From Chitinophaga jiangningensis (GTDB taxonomy: Bacteria > Bacteroidota > Bacteroidia > Chitinophagales > Chitinophagaceae): 64,000 nt of DNA. Made by a program: the position numbers and the translations under genes. The stretch spans positions 1-64,000 of the forward strand of contig NZ_FRBL01000009.1 of NCBI RefSeq assembly GCF_900142605.1. The letters are read 5' to 3'. The notes under the pieces were generated by a model. That model was given only the letters and a program-made list of their open reading frames with translations, did no database searches and had not been told where the DNA came from. Below are positions 26,191 to 35,241 of this stretch, one piece after another. The first letter of the stretch is position 1; each line of letters opens with the position of its first letter.

Positions 26191-28823
26191 GGTCGCTGTA
26201 AAGGCGGCGTTGGTGGCGGCCCCTGCGGTTGTTGCTGCGGTGCCGGCTGCGTTCCTATTGGTACCGGTGCGATGTCAGGCGCTGGCAATGCCTCCTCCGG
26301 ATCCCTGGCCACTTCTGCCCCTCCGGTGGTTGAATAGTTGCAACCCGGCGTAGGCGCTCCTCCCAGCGAAACCCTGTCACACTCCGCCATCACATCGGAA
26401 GAATTACGACGTACCCGTGTAGGCGGTCCAAACAGATTTCTGCGCTCGGCCAAAGCCTGCCTCCTGTCACATTCTGAACCGGTAATGGGTACTGTTACTG
26501 CATCATGTGGTGTAGCTGGTCCTCTCGCCGGCATTGGTGGCCGTAGCTTCACTGTTGCCATGCGAAACAGCTGGAAGATGCGATCCCAGGGTCTCGTTCC
26601 CCGGCCGTTGTTGGCCACATATTGATCTACGGCAGTAATTACGCGGTTCGCCAAAGGCGACTCCTCCATTAAACCAAATAACGCCAGTCGCTGCCCACGA
26701 TCAGTTATTTCCCTGAAAAGCGCCAGAAACTCCCTTGTAAGATCCGTACTCGAATACTCTGCTCCTGTAAGCTGCCGCGTTACCTGTGCGGCGGATTCAA
26801 ATCCATGTGACCGGATCAGGTCCACCAGGTGGCTCCCCACCTCCGGCGGTGGCGCTGAACCAAGTAGTTCCCCTCTTCCCACGTCAATCGGTAAGCCTGT
26901 ACCTGCCGGCACCTGCGCACGGATCATATTCCGCCAGGCAACCCCACGGTCCAATGCAAGCGATTGGTTCACCGATCTTTCACCACCCTCCGGTGAGGCA
27001 TAACCACGTATACTGATGATCGTTGATCCTGCCCCCACCTGTCGCACCACCTCCGCCAGGTTGTCCCGGTTAGCAGACACCAGTTCCGGTTCGGTAGTTG
27101 GTTCATTGGTAGAATTGTATTCGAAATAGTGTTGTATTTCCTGGTCAGGTAAAGCCACCGGATCAGGAGCAGGGGTATCATCTTCCTGTTCCAGGTTTTC
27201 GCAGGTATAGATTCTCCTGGGAGGCGGACATATACAGGCCCTCCTTTCGCAGCGGGGCCGCTCTGGCGGTGTTTCCCTGCGGTAGCCAAAGTTGAACATG
27301 TAGGTTTGATCCTGATCACCAATACGTGTAGTGCTAAACGATAACGACCATGGGCCAATTCCCAATCCACCCCTCAATCCCCATTCATGCGGATTTGCCA
27401 ACCCTGGAATATTCGGCCAGTTCATGTAATTACCTCCCAGCAACAACCGCACGTCCTGCCCGCGAATAGCTCCCAGTCCCAGATTTAATCCCAGATCCAC
27501 GCCTCCTCCTCCATGACCGGAAGGAATGGAACCAGGCCCCGTACCACTTCCATCATTACCTAATATACCTGATAAGGTAATCCTTGAAACGGTATTCCCA
27601 ATTCCAAAAGTAAAGTCAGTTCCAACAGTAAGTCTTCCCTCCGGCTCACCCCGGCCATTGAGCCACTCATTCGCCTCGCTCTCCAGCTGCGCATACATAT
27701 CTGCACGAAAATCATTGCGGCAGTAAGAAAAGGCAATGACAAAGTTATTCAGGTCCGGGTTCATAAACCAGCCGGTTCGCTGAGAGTCACTGGTTCTGCG
27801 ACATTCACACTGCGCCAGCTGTCGTGTAACCCTTGGCGTTACACTCACATTCCCCCGCCGCTCTACGGGCAAATCCACCGTGCGGGAAGTGCCGATATCC
27901 TGTGGCGTATAATACTGCGGTACACGCCGAATAACGTTATCGGATATAGGTTTTCGCTCAATGCTCTTCCCTCCGCCGCCCTGCTGTAAGGTGTGGGTCA
28001 ACTCATGCGCCAGCAGATGCTTTCCCGAAGAGGTTTCCGGGCTATACTTCCCCGCGTTAAAATAAATATCATTCCCAATGGTGAATGCCTGCGCATTCAA
28101 CTCATTGGATAAGTTCGCAGCATAACCACCGTCATGAATACGTACTCCGGAAAAGTCACTACCAAAGCGACTTTCCATAAAATCTCTCGTATCTGCCGAC
28201 ATAGCACTGCCGCCCCCTCTTGTAGCCGCAATACTATCACTTACAGATGAACTTACCTGGCTACCTCTCACTCCATCATTACTCCTGCGGATGGTACCAG
28301 CCAACGATCTGGGTTGAATTTTTTCTTCTTTATCTGCAGCATCACACGCAGCACAGCGACGTATCACCGCGCTGTTATCTGCTTTCATTTGTACTTCCCC
28401 CTCTTCCTCCTCTGCCTTACGTTGTACTTCCCCCTCTTCCTCATCCGTCTTACGCTGCACCTTCTCTTCTTTATCAGCGGCATCACAAGCTGCACAACGA
28501 CGAATGACCATACCGCTATCTGCCTTTCGCTGTACCTCCGCTTCTTCCTGCTCACAGGCAGCACATTTCCGTTGTACCGATACCGGACTTGCATGAATAG
28601 CCGCAGGTGAAGCAGGCATGCGCATCACCTTATCCGCCATTTCATCTGCTTCGACCTCCTGTGGATCATCTACGGCACCCAGACTAAGCTTGAACTGCAC
28701 CGGTAACCACGAGGGTTTCGGCACGTCATGATTCATTTCAGCCGTGTTGCTGAAATCGGCTGCAACAGCCTGCGCTGCAGGCACCACCTCAGTATCGGCC
28801 ACAGCTGTGGTATGTTCGGCCAT
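26187..28823 (-). CDS. eCIS-associated DUF4157 protein with C-terminal OmpA-like domain
   Basis: An 878-residue multidomain protein, last gene of the eCIS operon. Residues ~80-170 hold three CAAC cysteine pairs (87-90, 110-113, 157-160) between Glu/Lys-rich, QRK-containing repeats, two of them near-identical RRCAACDAADKEEK units. A DUF4157 domain follows (~205-285) with zinc-binding HELTH at 273-277, the marker domain of many eCIS effectors. A Gly-rich beta region (~400-515) comes next, then an OmpA-like region (~563-650) with GYASPEG at 607-613, and a Pro/Gln-rich tail. There is no signal peptide. DUF4157 suggests cargo or processing; the OmpA-like part could instead anchor to cell wall. The ATPase gene is 11 bp upstream. 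Confidence 0.85.
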   Translation of the reverse strand: MAEHTTAVADTEVVPAAQAVAADFSNTAEMNHDVPKPSWLPVQFKLSLGAVDDPQEVEADEMADKVMRMPASPAAIHASPVSVQRKCAACEQEEAEVQRKADSGMVIRRCAACDAADKEEKVQRKTDEEEGEVQRKAEEEEGEVQMKADNSAVIRRCAACDAADKEEKIQPRSLAGTIRRSNDGVRGSQVSSSVSDSIAATRGGGSAMSADTRDFMESRFGSDFSGVRIHDGGYAANLSNELNAQAFTIGNDIYFNAGKYSPETSSGKHLLAHELTHTLQQGGGGKSIERKPISDNVIRRVPQYYTPQDIGTSRTVDLPVERRGNVSVTPRVTRQLAQCECRRTSDSQRTGWFMNPDLNNFVIAFSYCRNDFRADMYAQLESEANEWLNGRGEPEGRLTVGTDFTFGIGNTVSRITLSGILGNDGSGTGPGSIPSGHGGGGVDLGLNLGLGAIRGQDVRLLLGGNYMNWPNIPGLANPHEWGLRGGLGIGPWSLSFSTTRIGDQDQTYMFNFGYRRETPPERPRCERRACICPPPRRIYTCENLEQEDDTPAPDPVALPDQEIQHYFEYNSTNEPTTEPELVSANRDNLAEVVRQVGAGSTIISIRGYASPEGGERSVNQSLALDRGVAWRNMIRAQVPAGTGLPIDVGRGELLGSAPPPEVGSHLVDLIRSHGFESAAQVTRQLTGAEYSSTDLTREFLALFREITDRGQRLALFGLMEESPLANRVITAVDQYVANNGRGTRPWDRIFQLFRMATVKLRPPMPARGPATPHDAVTVPITGSECDRRQALAERRNLFGPPTRVRRNSSDVMAECDRVSLGGAPTPGCNYSTTGGAEVARDPEEALPAPDIAPVPIGTQPAPQQQPQGPPPTPPLQRP

Positions 28824-28834
28824 AAAAAGAAAAT

Positions 28835-30217
28835 TTATATGGTTTTACCTTCTTTTCGGAATTCCTTTCGAATGCCAGCCACCAGGTCTTCCGCCGTAAT
28901 TTCATTCCCATTCCGGTTAAGCGCCATCAGCGACGCGTATTGCACTACGTTGATAATTGCACCTCCGGATAACTCATATTGCTGCGCGATCTTTTCCATA
29001 GCACTGGTGGTTGGTGGTAGCGACACCTTACTGAAAGCGCCGTTCCATAACCGCAGCCTCTCCTTCGGCTGAGGTTTCGGAAAATGAATAATTGACTGTA
29101 AACGCCTTACAAAAGCCTCGTCCACATTGTTCCGCATGTTGGAAGCGAGGATCACCAGCCCGGGATATTCTTCCAGGCGCTGTAACAGGTAAGATATTTC
29201 CTGGTTTGCGTAGCGGTCATGGGAATCTGAAACGTTTGTGCGCTTGCCAAACAGCGAATCCGCTTCATCAAAAAACAAAATCCAGTTTTTGTTTTCCGCC
29301 CGTGAAAACACCTTTTCCAGGTTCTTTTCTGTTTCGCCAATATATTTAGAAACCACCATGGACAGGTCCACGCGGTATACATCGAGATCATACATTTTAC
29401 CCAGCAGCGCCGCTGTCAAAGTTTTGCCTGTACCCGGAGGGCCATGAAACAACGCCTTATACCCTGGTTTGATAGTTTTACTCATACCCCAATCGCGATA
29501 CAGCGTTTGGCCATGCTGCAACCATATTCTGAGTTCATCCAGTTGCCGGGCAGTATATTCGTCTACCACGAGGTCTTCCCAGTTCATATTGGTGGTAATC
29601 CTTCTAGCCGGAAACTCTGTACTGAACTGCGGTTTACGCAGGTTGCCAACTGTAAAGAAGTCCACGTATTCATTGGACAAAGTCAGCGTACTACTGTTAA
29701 ACGGTTCTCCACTGCTTCCTTCAATGCTGATAATGTTGTGTGCTGAAAAGATATGTTCTGTTTCAAAGAATCCGGATAACATAAAACGCATGGCAAGGTC
29801 AGTACCTGCGATCATAAACAGTGCGGTTTCTATTGTAGGGATGAAGCCACTGTGGCGGGTTCCCTTCACACCGCCAAATTCGGTAAATCCACGTCCGAGT
29901 GTTTTATTCACGGTAAAAAAAACATCCAGCAGTTGTGGTTCCACATGCGGAATGATGGTAAGGACCAGTAGCAATCGTTCTTCGCGGGTCAACTTATAAT
30001 AATTGGCGAAGGTCGCATACACAGAATGATCGTTGCTCAGGTCCGGTGGAGGGATACTGGCGGCATCCGGCAGTGGTTGCCCGTTGCTGCCTGCTCCGTC
30101 CTGCTGCCCGAAATGTTCGTTCATACGGGCATTCACTACCTGCATGAACCAGTTAATTTCCCTGGTCAGGCATGCTGCATTTTCTGTAATGCGTACTATT
30201 TCGTTTTGTTCGTTCAT
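28835..30217 (-). CDS. eCIS AAA+ ATPase (Afp15/Pvc15-like)
   Basis: A 460-residue protein. The C-terminal half is a classical AAA+ module: Walker A GPPGTGKT (259-266), Walker B ILFFDEAD (313-320), a GKRTNVSDSHDRYANQE sensor stretch and an arginine-finger region (ASNMRNNVDEAFVRRLQ). The N-terminal ~210 residues form an unassigned helical domain. Such ATPases are a constant part of eCIS loci and are thought to help particle assembly or loading of cargo. It is 15 bp downstream of the tape-measure gene and 11 bp upstream of the DUF4157 gene. Confidence 0.92.
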   Translation of the reverse strand: MNEQNEIVRITENAACLTREINWFMQVVNARMNEHFGQQDGAGSNGQPLPDAASIPPPDLSNDHSVYATFANYYKLTREERLLLVLTIIPHVEPQLLDVFFTVNKTLGRGFTEFGGVKGTRHSGFIPTIETALFMIAGTDLAMRFMLSGFFETEHIFSAHNIISIEGSSGEPFNSSTLTLSNEYVDFFTVGNLRKPQFSTEFPARRITTNMNWEDLVVDEYTARQLDELRIWLQHGQTLYRDWGMSKTIKPGYKALFHGPPGTGKTLTAALLGKMYDLDVYRVDLSMVVSKYIGETEKNLEKVFSRAENKNWILFFDEADSLFGKRTNVSDSHDRYANQEISYLLQRLEEYPGLVILASNMRNNVDEAFVRRLQSIIHFPKPQPKERLRLWNGAFSKVSLPPTTSAMEKIAQQYELSGGAIINVVQYASLMALNRNGNEITAEDLVAGIRKEFRKEGKTI

Positions 30218-30232
30218 GATCGTTGTAAACTT

Positions 30233-31681
30233 TTACCATTCCACCATTATCAGGTATTTATTCCAGGGGAATGTCAGGGTATTATACCCCCATGGCACTC
30301 CATCCAGCAATACATCCAGCGTTTTACGCTCTACCTGCAACTGCCAGCCTTCCTCTTTCCAGGCCAGCAATCCTTCACGAAGCAGGTAGCTGCCACGGAG
30401 TCCTGCGATGGTTGTATTTTTTAACATGGGCCAGTGGCCGATAACTGCCTTCAGCAGTTCGTCCGCCTCCTGTTTTTCAGAATCCTCTATGGTTACATCG
30501 GTTGGAACCGGCGCTGCCAGCGGGAGTCCGCATATCACTTTTTCCAGCGACAACGCATGCTCCGGCACTGTAACCTCTTCCGTTGCCAGGTAATGCAGGA
30601 TATATAAAGCCTTAAAACGGGCAGCATTGCTCACCCATTCCTTTTTTTCTGTATCCCAATAATTGAGGATTTTAAAAAGTTGAGGAATAAAGGGAGATAG
30701 TAAAACCAGCCCCGCTTTAGTCACGAGTATTTTTTCCGCTTCCGCGTCGGCCGTATCACTGGTGGGCAACTGCTCCAACAGCTCTTCATAAGGCAGGTCC
30801 TTCGCCTCATTGCCGGCAGCTGCGGTTTCATCTCCCTGAAACTGACCAGTAGACACCACAGCTGCTGCAATTTGTAATTCAGCTACAACCTGCTGCTCAA
30901 TTGTTGGGGACACCCCCTCTCCTGCAGTAGCTAATAGTTGCTGAAAGATTTTTTCAACCAGCGCACTTTGTGTTTGTTTCCCTGACAAAGGAATATTTAT
31001 CAATACCAGTTTGTGCAGTTGTGAATTTTGTAATTCCACCCACTCGCTGGCTTTGGTTTTTATGTTTTCCGGGAGATGTAGTACTGCGCTTTGCAATATG
31101 GCCTTCGTGGCTGCCAGCAACTCACCAGGCAGCGGGAGCAAAGCAATCAGCTCCTCCTGTAATGCCGGGGGCATTTGCCATCCCAGGCGCCACCAGACCT
31201 GCACCGGCACTGTGCCATTCGTGAGCCATTGCCGAATATCCTGTGGATAATCCCGTAGCACCTGCTGCATCAACGCAGCTGTACTACTGATTTCCCCGGC
31301 AGCAAACCATGGCAATCTGCCGTGGATAAGAAAGTACTGCAATAAAGCCAAGGGAGAAGTATCATAATAAAATCCCTGCGTCTTTTTATCACCAAAGGCA
31401 ATAACTGTTGCACGTTCCCGCAGGGCCTCTTCCAGCTTATATTCCAGTACCTTTTCAAAATCTTCCCGGAAGCCGTAAGGCGTCATGCTGCCCAAATCCA
31501 GCTCCAGCTTATCAATTCGGAGATATACGCCATCGCCCGCATATTTGGAGCATACCCTATCGATTACCTCCGTCACCTGTTCCTGCAGCGTTGCTGAGAA
31601 ATTATGGCGCAGGTTCAGCGCCAGCATTTCATCGTTGCAGGCTAACTCAAATTCCAGTTTATTGATCAGGTGTCGGGGCAT
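30233..31681 (-). CDS. Contractile injection system tape-measure protein
   Basis: A 482-residue protein matching the contractile-injection-system tape-measure family; the N-terminal MPRHLINKLEFELACN and the following KYAGDGVYLRIDKLELDLG stretch are characteristic. These proteins span the inner tube and fix its length. It is short for a tape measure, which by analogy predicts a short particle, though the family is often split or fused. It lies between the second baseplate gene (10 bp) and the ATPase (15 bp), as expected. Confidence 0.85.
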   Translation of the reverse strand: MPRHLINKLEFELACNDEMLALNLRHNFSATLQEQVTEVIDRVCSKYAGDGVYLRIDKLELDLGSMTPYGFREDFEKVLEYKLEEALRERATVIAFGDKKTQGFYYDTSPLALLQYFLIHGRLPWFAAGEISSTAALMQQVLRDYPQDIRQWLTNGTVPVQVWWRLGWQMPPALQEELIALLPLPGELLAATKAILQSAVLHLPENIKTKASEWVELQNSQLHKLVLINIPLSGKQTQSALVEKIFQQLLATAGEGVSPTIEQQVVAELQIAAAVVSTGQFQGDETAAAGNEAKDLPYEELLEQLPTSDTADAEAEKILVTKAGLVLLSPFIPQLFKILNYWDTEKKEWVSNAARFKALYILHYLATEEVTVPEHALSLEKVICGLPLAAPVPTDVTIEDSEKQEADELLKAVIGHWPMLKNTTIAGLRGSYLLREGLLAWKEEGWQLQVERKTLDVLLDGVPWGYNTLTFPWNKYLIMVEW

Positions 31682-31691
31682 ATAAAATTAA

Positions 31692-34600
31692 TTAATCATT
31701 ACTGCAATCCTCTTCACAGGAGCCACATGGAACAATATGATTCAGGGTATCCACCAGTGGATCCATCTTTTCATAACCAGGCATTTCTGTCTGTGCTATT
31801 TCCAGCAGCCATCCCTGGTAAACCTTTTCAAATTGTTGCATCTGGCTGATGCCCACCCACTCTATCCTTGGGACTATATGCGCCGGAAACTCCGTCTGTA
31901 TAGTCTTTTCCACGAAGTTGCGATAGGTTTCGCTACGGAATCGTTTAGGCCAGCACGGTAGGATCACGGTTGCCCTGAATGAATAAGGATCTTCGTTATT
32001 ATCACAAGGGTTCGCCTTACAGTACCAGTCCATCAGGTAAGCAAAATAAATAATCAGGCCTTTGATTTCCTCTTCAATATCATCATCGATCCGGGTTCCC
32101 TGCTGTTCCTGCAACTGCGTTTTCTTATTATAGAGGAACGCGCTGCGTGCAAGTACTTTTTTCTTGTTATTGTAAATGGTAAAGCGGTATTTGATACCAG
32201 TAGAAGCATCCTTCCCATTGTCCTCAATAACATAGTTTATCCGCTCTGACCCAAATTCCTGCAGGTCCTGAATACGCTGCGCCATCAATGGATATGAACG
32301 GAATTTCAGCATTTTTGGAAGCTTGCCATCAGGGTAGGTATCCTGGAACAACACGGAAAGTGGCTCCATCACATTGGTTGTTTTGTTGAGCCGGTTGCGG
32401 AAGTACTCAAGAATCCATGGCATCTTGTCATAGCATTTGTCCGCGGGTATCCTGGATACTTTTTTCCAGTAGTCAGGGTCTTCGGTATTTTCTCCCAAGC
32501 CTATACCGAGGTCACAAGGGTCGAGGCAGATATCCAGCAGACTGGCATCGTCCTGGCGTGGCGGGTCGCTTTCATCCATGAGGATGTCCAGTCGCGGCCG
32601 CAGCAGAATATGTTCCACCACGTGCATGCCTTCGTTATCATTTACCTGCGCGATGAGCGTAAGAATTCGCTGAAATGCTTTTTCACGTTCTTCCTTGGTA
32701 TCGAAGCGCTCACTGGTGGCAAGCAGTACCGCATTATTAAAATCGGGGCCATCATATAACTCAAACCAGAATGACCCCAGCTGCCCCGCGATCTTACGGC
32801 TACGCTGTTTCAGCTCATCATGAAACTGGTAATGCAGTCGTATATCAGCATTGGCGATGATATCTCCCAGTAATAAATCTGTACAGCAACCATCCACTAC
32901 TTTCACACTGGTTAGCAATACTTTATTGTTATTTTCCTTATCAATTAGTTTAATAATATTCAGGTGCTGATTGCGTTTGTTTACTTCCCAGGTCTGCAGT
33001 TTGGTTTTTTCATCCACAATCATGGAAGCCTCTACTACCAATGACTCCGGCGTAAGCGACCGGCGGGAAATCTTATTAAATCCCAGCAGGCGACCTACCC
33101 TTCTTTCTGCACCACTCACATTACGCGTATCCCAGATTTCCTGTTTCGTGTAGTTGTACCCTTTACCCCTATTGCTGCTGATTTTGATATATTCCTTGTT
33201 TTTCAGCACACGGCTTTTATCATGCATCATTCGTTCAGCCAGGTTTTCCGGGGCGATCCATCCATTGATGGTTTCATATTCACTCATATCTTCGGCAAAC
33301 CTTGCCAGCAGGTGGTTCAGGAATATATTACGGCGTTCGAGGAAAGTTTCTTTTGACTCGGTTATTTCCTGCAATACATTGGCGAAATCCGCTACAATCG
33401 CATCCGGCTGGTCTGCGGGCAGATTTTTTGGATTCATCAGGAGTTCCGACAACTTTTCCAGCTCATTCACCACGCCGGTGAAATAAGTATGCGGAATCTC
33501 ATCATCAAAGGAATAGAGGTCGCGCAGGTGATTGAGTTGCACCAGGTGTTCTTTCAGCAGCTGTTCAAAAAAGAGCAGGTATCCCCGGAGTTGCAATGCC
33601 TGTACCTGTCTTTGCTGATCTGCATCTGACGGCAGTCCTGCCCGGTCACTCACACCATAATACATCGGCAGCGAATAGGTAATTGGGTAATAGTCTTCCA
33701 GGTTCATATATTCCCCTACCGGCACTTTGAAATCGACTTGCTGGCCCTGCAGCTTATATGCCCGTTCGAGTTTTTTACGATCCTCAAACAGCTTGTTCAT
33801 GCGGGCCGGGTTACGATCACTTTCTTTACCGAGGTTGTAGGTAAACATTTCCCTTTGTTTGCAGCAAACGACTACTGATAATGCCGTTTTTATCCGGGCG
33901 ATTTTGCGTTCCGCCCCCAGGAGGGTGACCCACTCATTGAAGTATTGACGGGCATCTCCGTTGTTGGATTCATCCGCAGGGATATGCAGATAGTTGATGG
34001 CTTTGATTCCTTTGATGTCTGCTACTTCATTCACGATATCGGATAAACGGATATCACGGTAAAGTGATGTCTTTTCCAGGTCTTTATTGTCGATAAAGCC
34101 ATGCTCTAATGCAGGTCCTTCAAAGATTTCATCGATCAGGTAGCCTTTGGCCTGCATCTGTTCAATGGTATAGAAGGGCACTGAAGGCGTGAAATATTTA
34201 TAGATGGTAAAAAACAGGTCAGCTACCACCTGGTCAGGGTCTGCGGCTTCCTCGAGCTCAATCGCGGCATGCACCCCTACGTCTTCGTATTCTACAGCGT
34301 CCACTGAAAGGAAGTCCTCACACAGGTTCCTGTTTTTAAGCAGGCGGTCAATAACCTGCTGCCGCACTTCTTCCCGCTGATCTTCCGCCAGCACATCTTC
34401 TTCGTAGGCAATCATCACTTTATAAAGGCCTTCCAGCTCCACAATTTTTGGTGGCACCACGGGTTTATCGACATACAGGAACTCGAGCGCTGTTTTGATC
34501 AGGCCCATCACTCCCTTGTTCTTTTCGATTTTTGTTCGTGCCTTCTCAATTTCAGCTTCCAGCGTAGCCTTAGTATAAGGATCAATATCCGGATTTTGTA

Positions 34601-35213
34601 ACAGTGCCGTATTTTTTGTGATCAGCTCCTCCTGTGCCTGGCTATCCTTCATGATAGCTGCATTGCGCTCATTCAATGCGGCAGCGGCTTTTTTACGGTT
34701 TTCCTTAATCTGATCATTACTCTGCTGAATGGTTCCCAGCTTACCGTAACAGAGTTTTGCACCCGAACCATCTTCGCTGCAGCCACAGTCGTGATCTTCC
34801 AGTGATACGGCATTGTAATCTACCCACACCGGCACTTCATATTCTTTTGCCGGCTCGATCCATGCATTCCGTACTCCTTTTACGTCGATGATAAATTTGC
34901 GGTAATCATCGATCGTAAGTGGTGCATTGTGGAGGATTTCTCTTGCCGTATAAAAAATATTTTTCCAGGTATCATCACTCAGTTGTTCCGGCGCAAGCAG
35001 ATCGGCCATATCAAAGCCATTACGATAGGCCAGGTCGGTGATGGCATAGCATACCGCTTCCAGGATAGTGATGCCGGGATCAGAGAAATTGTAATCTGTC
35101 CAGATATCACTGGACAGCTCTTCAATATGTTTAATACCCTGCCGGCGAAGGTTTACATAATCTTCAGCGGGCTGGAGCGGGTTTGCTTTTATTAATGAAA
35201 CTGGAGCATCCAT
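31692..35213 (-). CDS. eCIS baseplate protein, Afp12/gp7-like
   Basis: A 1173-residue baseplate wedge protein. The start (EDYVNLRRQGIKHIEELSSDIW, then WTDYNFSDPGITILEAVCYAI) is the typical eCIS baseplate opening also seen in baseplate J-like proteins. A long coiled-coil-like stretch lies at ~190-260 and a Cys-containing loop (DHDCGCSEDGSGAKLC) near 140-155; near the C-terminus are more cysteines (CGSCEEDCSND). It sits 28 bp downstream of the larger baseplate gene, as Afp12 follows Afp11. The assignment to the Afp12 position is by order and size. Confidence 0.85.
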   Translation of the reverse strand: MDAPVSLIKANPLQPAEDYVNLRRQGIKHIEELSSDIWTDYNFSDPGITILEAVCYAITDLAYRNGFDMADLLAPEQLSDDTWKNIFYTAREILHNAPLTIDDYRKFIIDVKGVRNAWIEPAKEYEVPVWVDYNAVSLEDHDCGCSEDGSGAKLCYGKLGTIQQSNDQIKENRKKAAAALNERNAAIMKDSQAQEELITKNTALLQNPDIDPYTKATLEAEIEKARTKIEKNKGVMGLIKTALEFLYVDKPVVPPKIVELEGLYKVMIAYEEDVLAEDQREEVRQQVIDRLLKNRNLCEDFLSVDAVEYEDVGVHAAIELEEAADPDQVVADLFFTIYKYFTPSVPFYTIEQMQAKGYLIDEIFEGPALEHGFIDNKDLEKTSLYRDIRLSDIVNEVADIKGIKAINYLHIPADESNNGDARQYFNEWVTLLGAERKIARIKTALSVVVCCKQREMFTYNLGKESDRNPARMNKLFEDRKKLERAYKLQGQQVDFKVPVGEYMNLEDYYPITYSLPMYYGVSDRAGLPSDADQQRQVQALQLRGYLLFFEQLLKEHLVQLNHLRDLYSFDDEIPHTYFTGVVNELEKLSELLMNPKNLPADQPDAIVADFANVLQEITESKETFLERRNIFLNHLLARFAEDMSEYETINGWIAPENLAERMMHDKSRVLKNKEYIKISSNRGKGYNYTKQEIWDTRNVSGAERRVGRLLGFNKISRRSLTPESLVVEASMIVDEKTKLQTWEVNKRNQHLNIIKLIDKENNNKVLLTSVKVVDGCCTDLLLGDIIANADIRLHYQFHDELKQRSRKIAGQLGSFWFELYDGPDFNNAVLLATSERFDTKEEREKAFQRILTLIAQVNDNEGMHVVEHILLRPRLDILMDESDPPRQDDASLLDICLDPCDLGIGLGENTEDPDYWKKVSRIPADKCYDKMPWILEYFRNRLNKTTNVMEPLSVLFQDTYPDGKLPKMLKFRSYPLMAQRIQDLQEFGSERINYVIEDNGKDASTGIKYRFTIYNNKKKVLARSAFLYNKKTQLQEQQGTRIDDDIEEEIKGLIIYFAYLMDWYCKANPCDNNEDPYSFRATVILPCWPKRFRSETYRNFVEKTIQTEFPAHIVPRIEWVGISQMQQFEKVYQGWLLEIAQTEMPGYEKMDPLVDTLNHIVPCGSCEEDCSND

Positions 35214-35241
35214 GGGGTCCTGATTTAAGCTTTATCGATAG

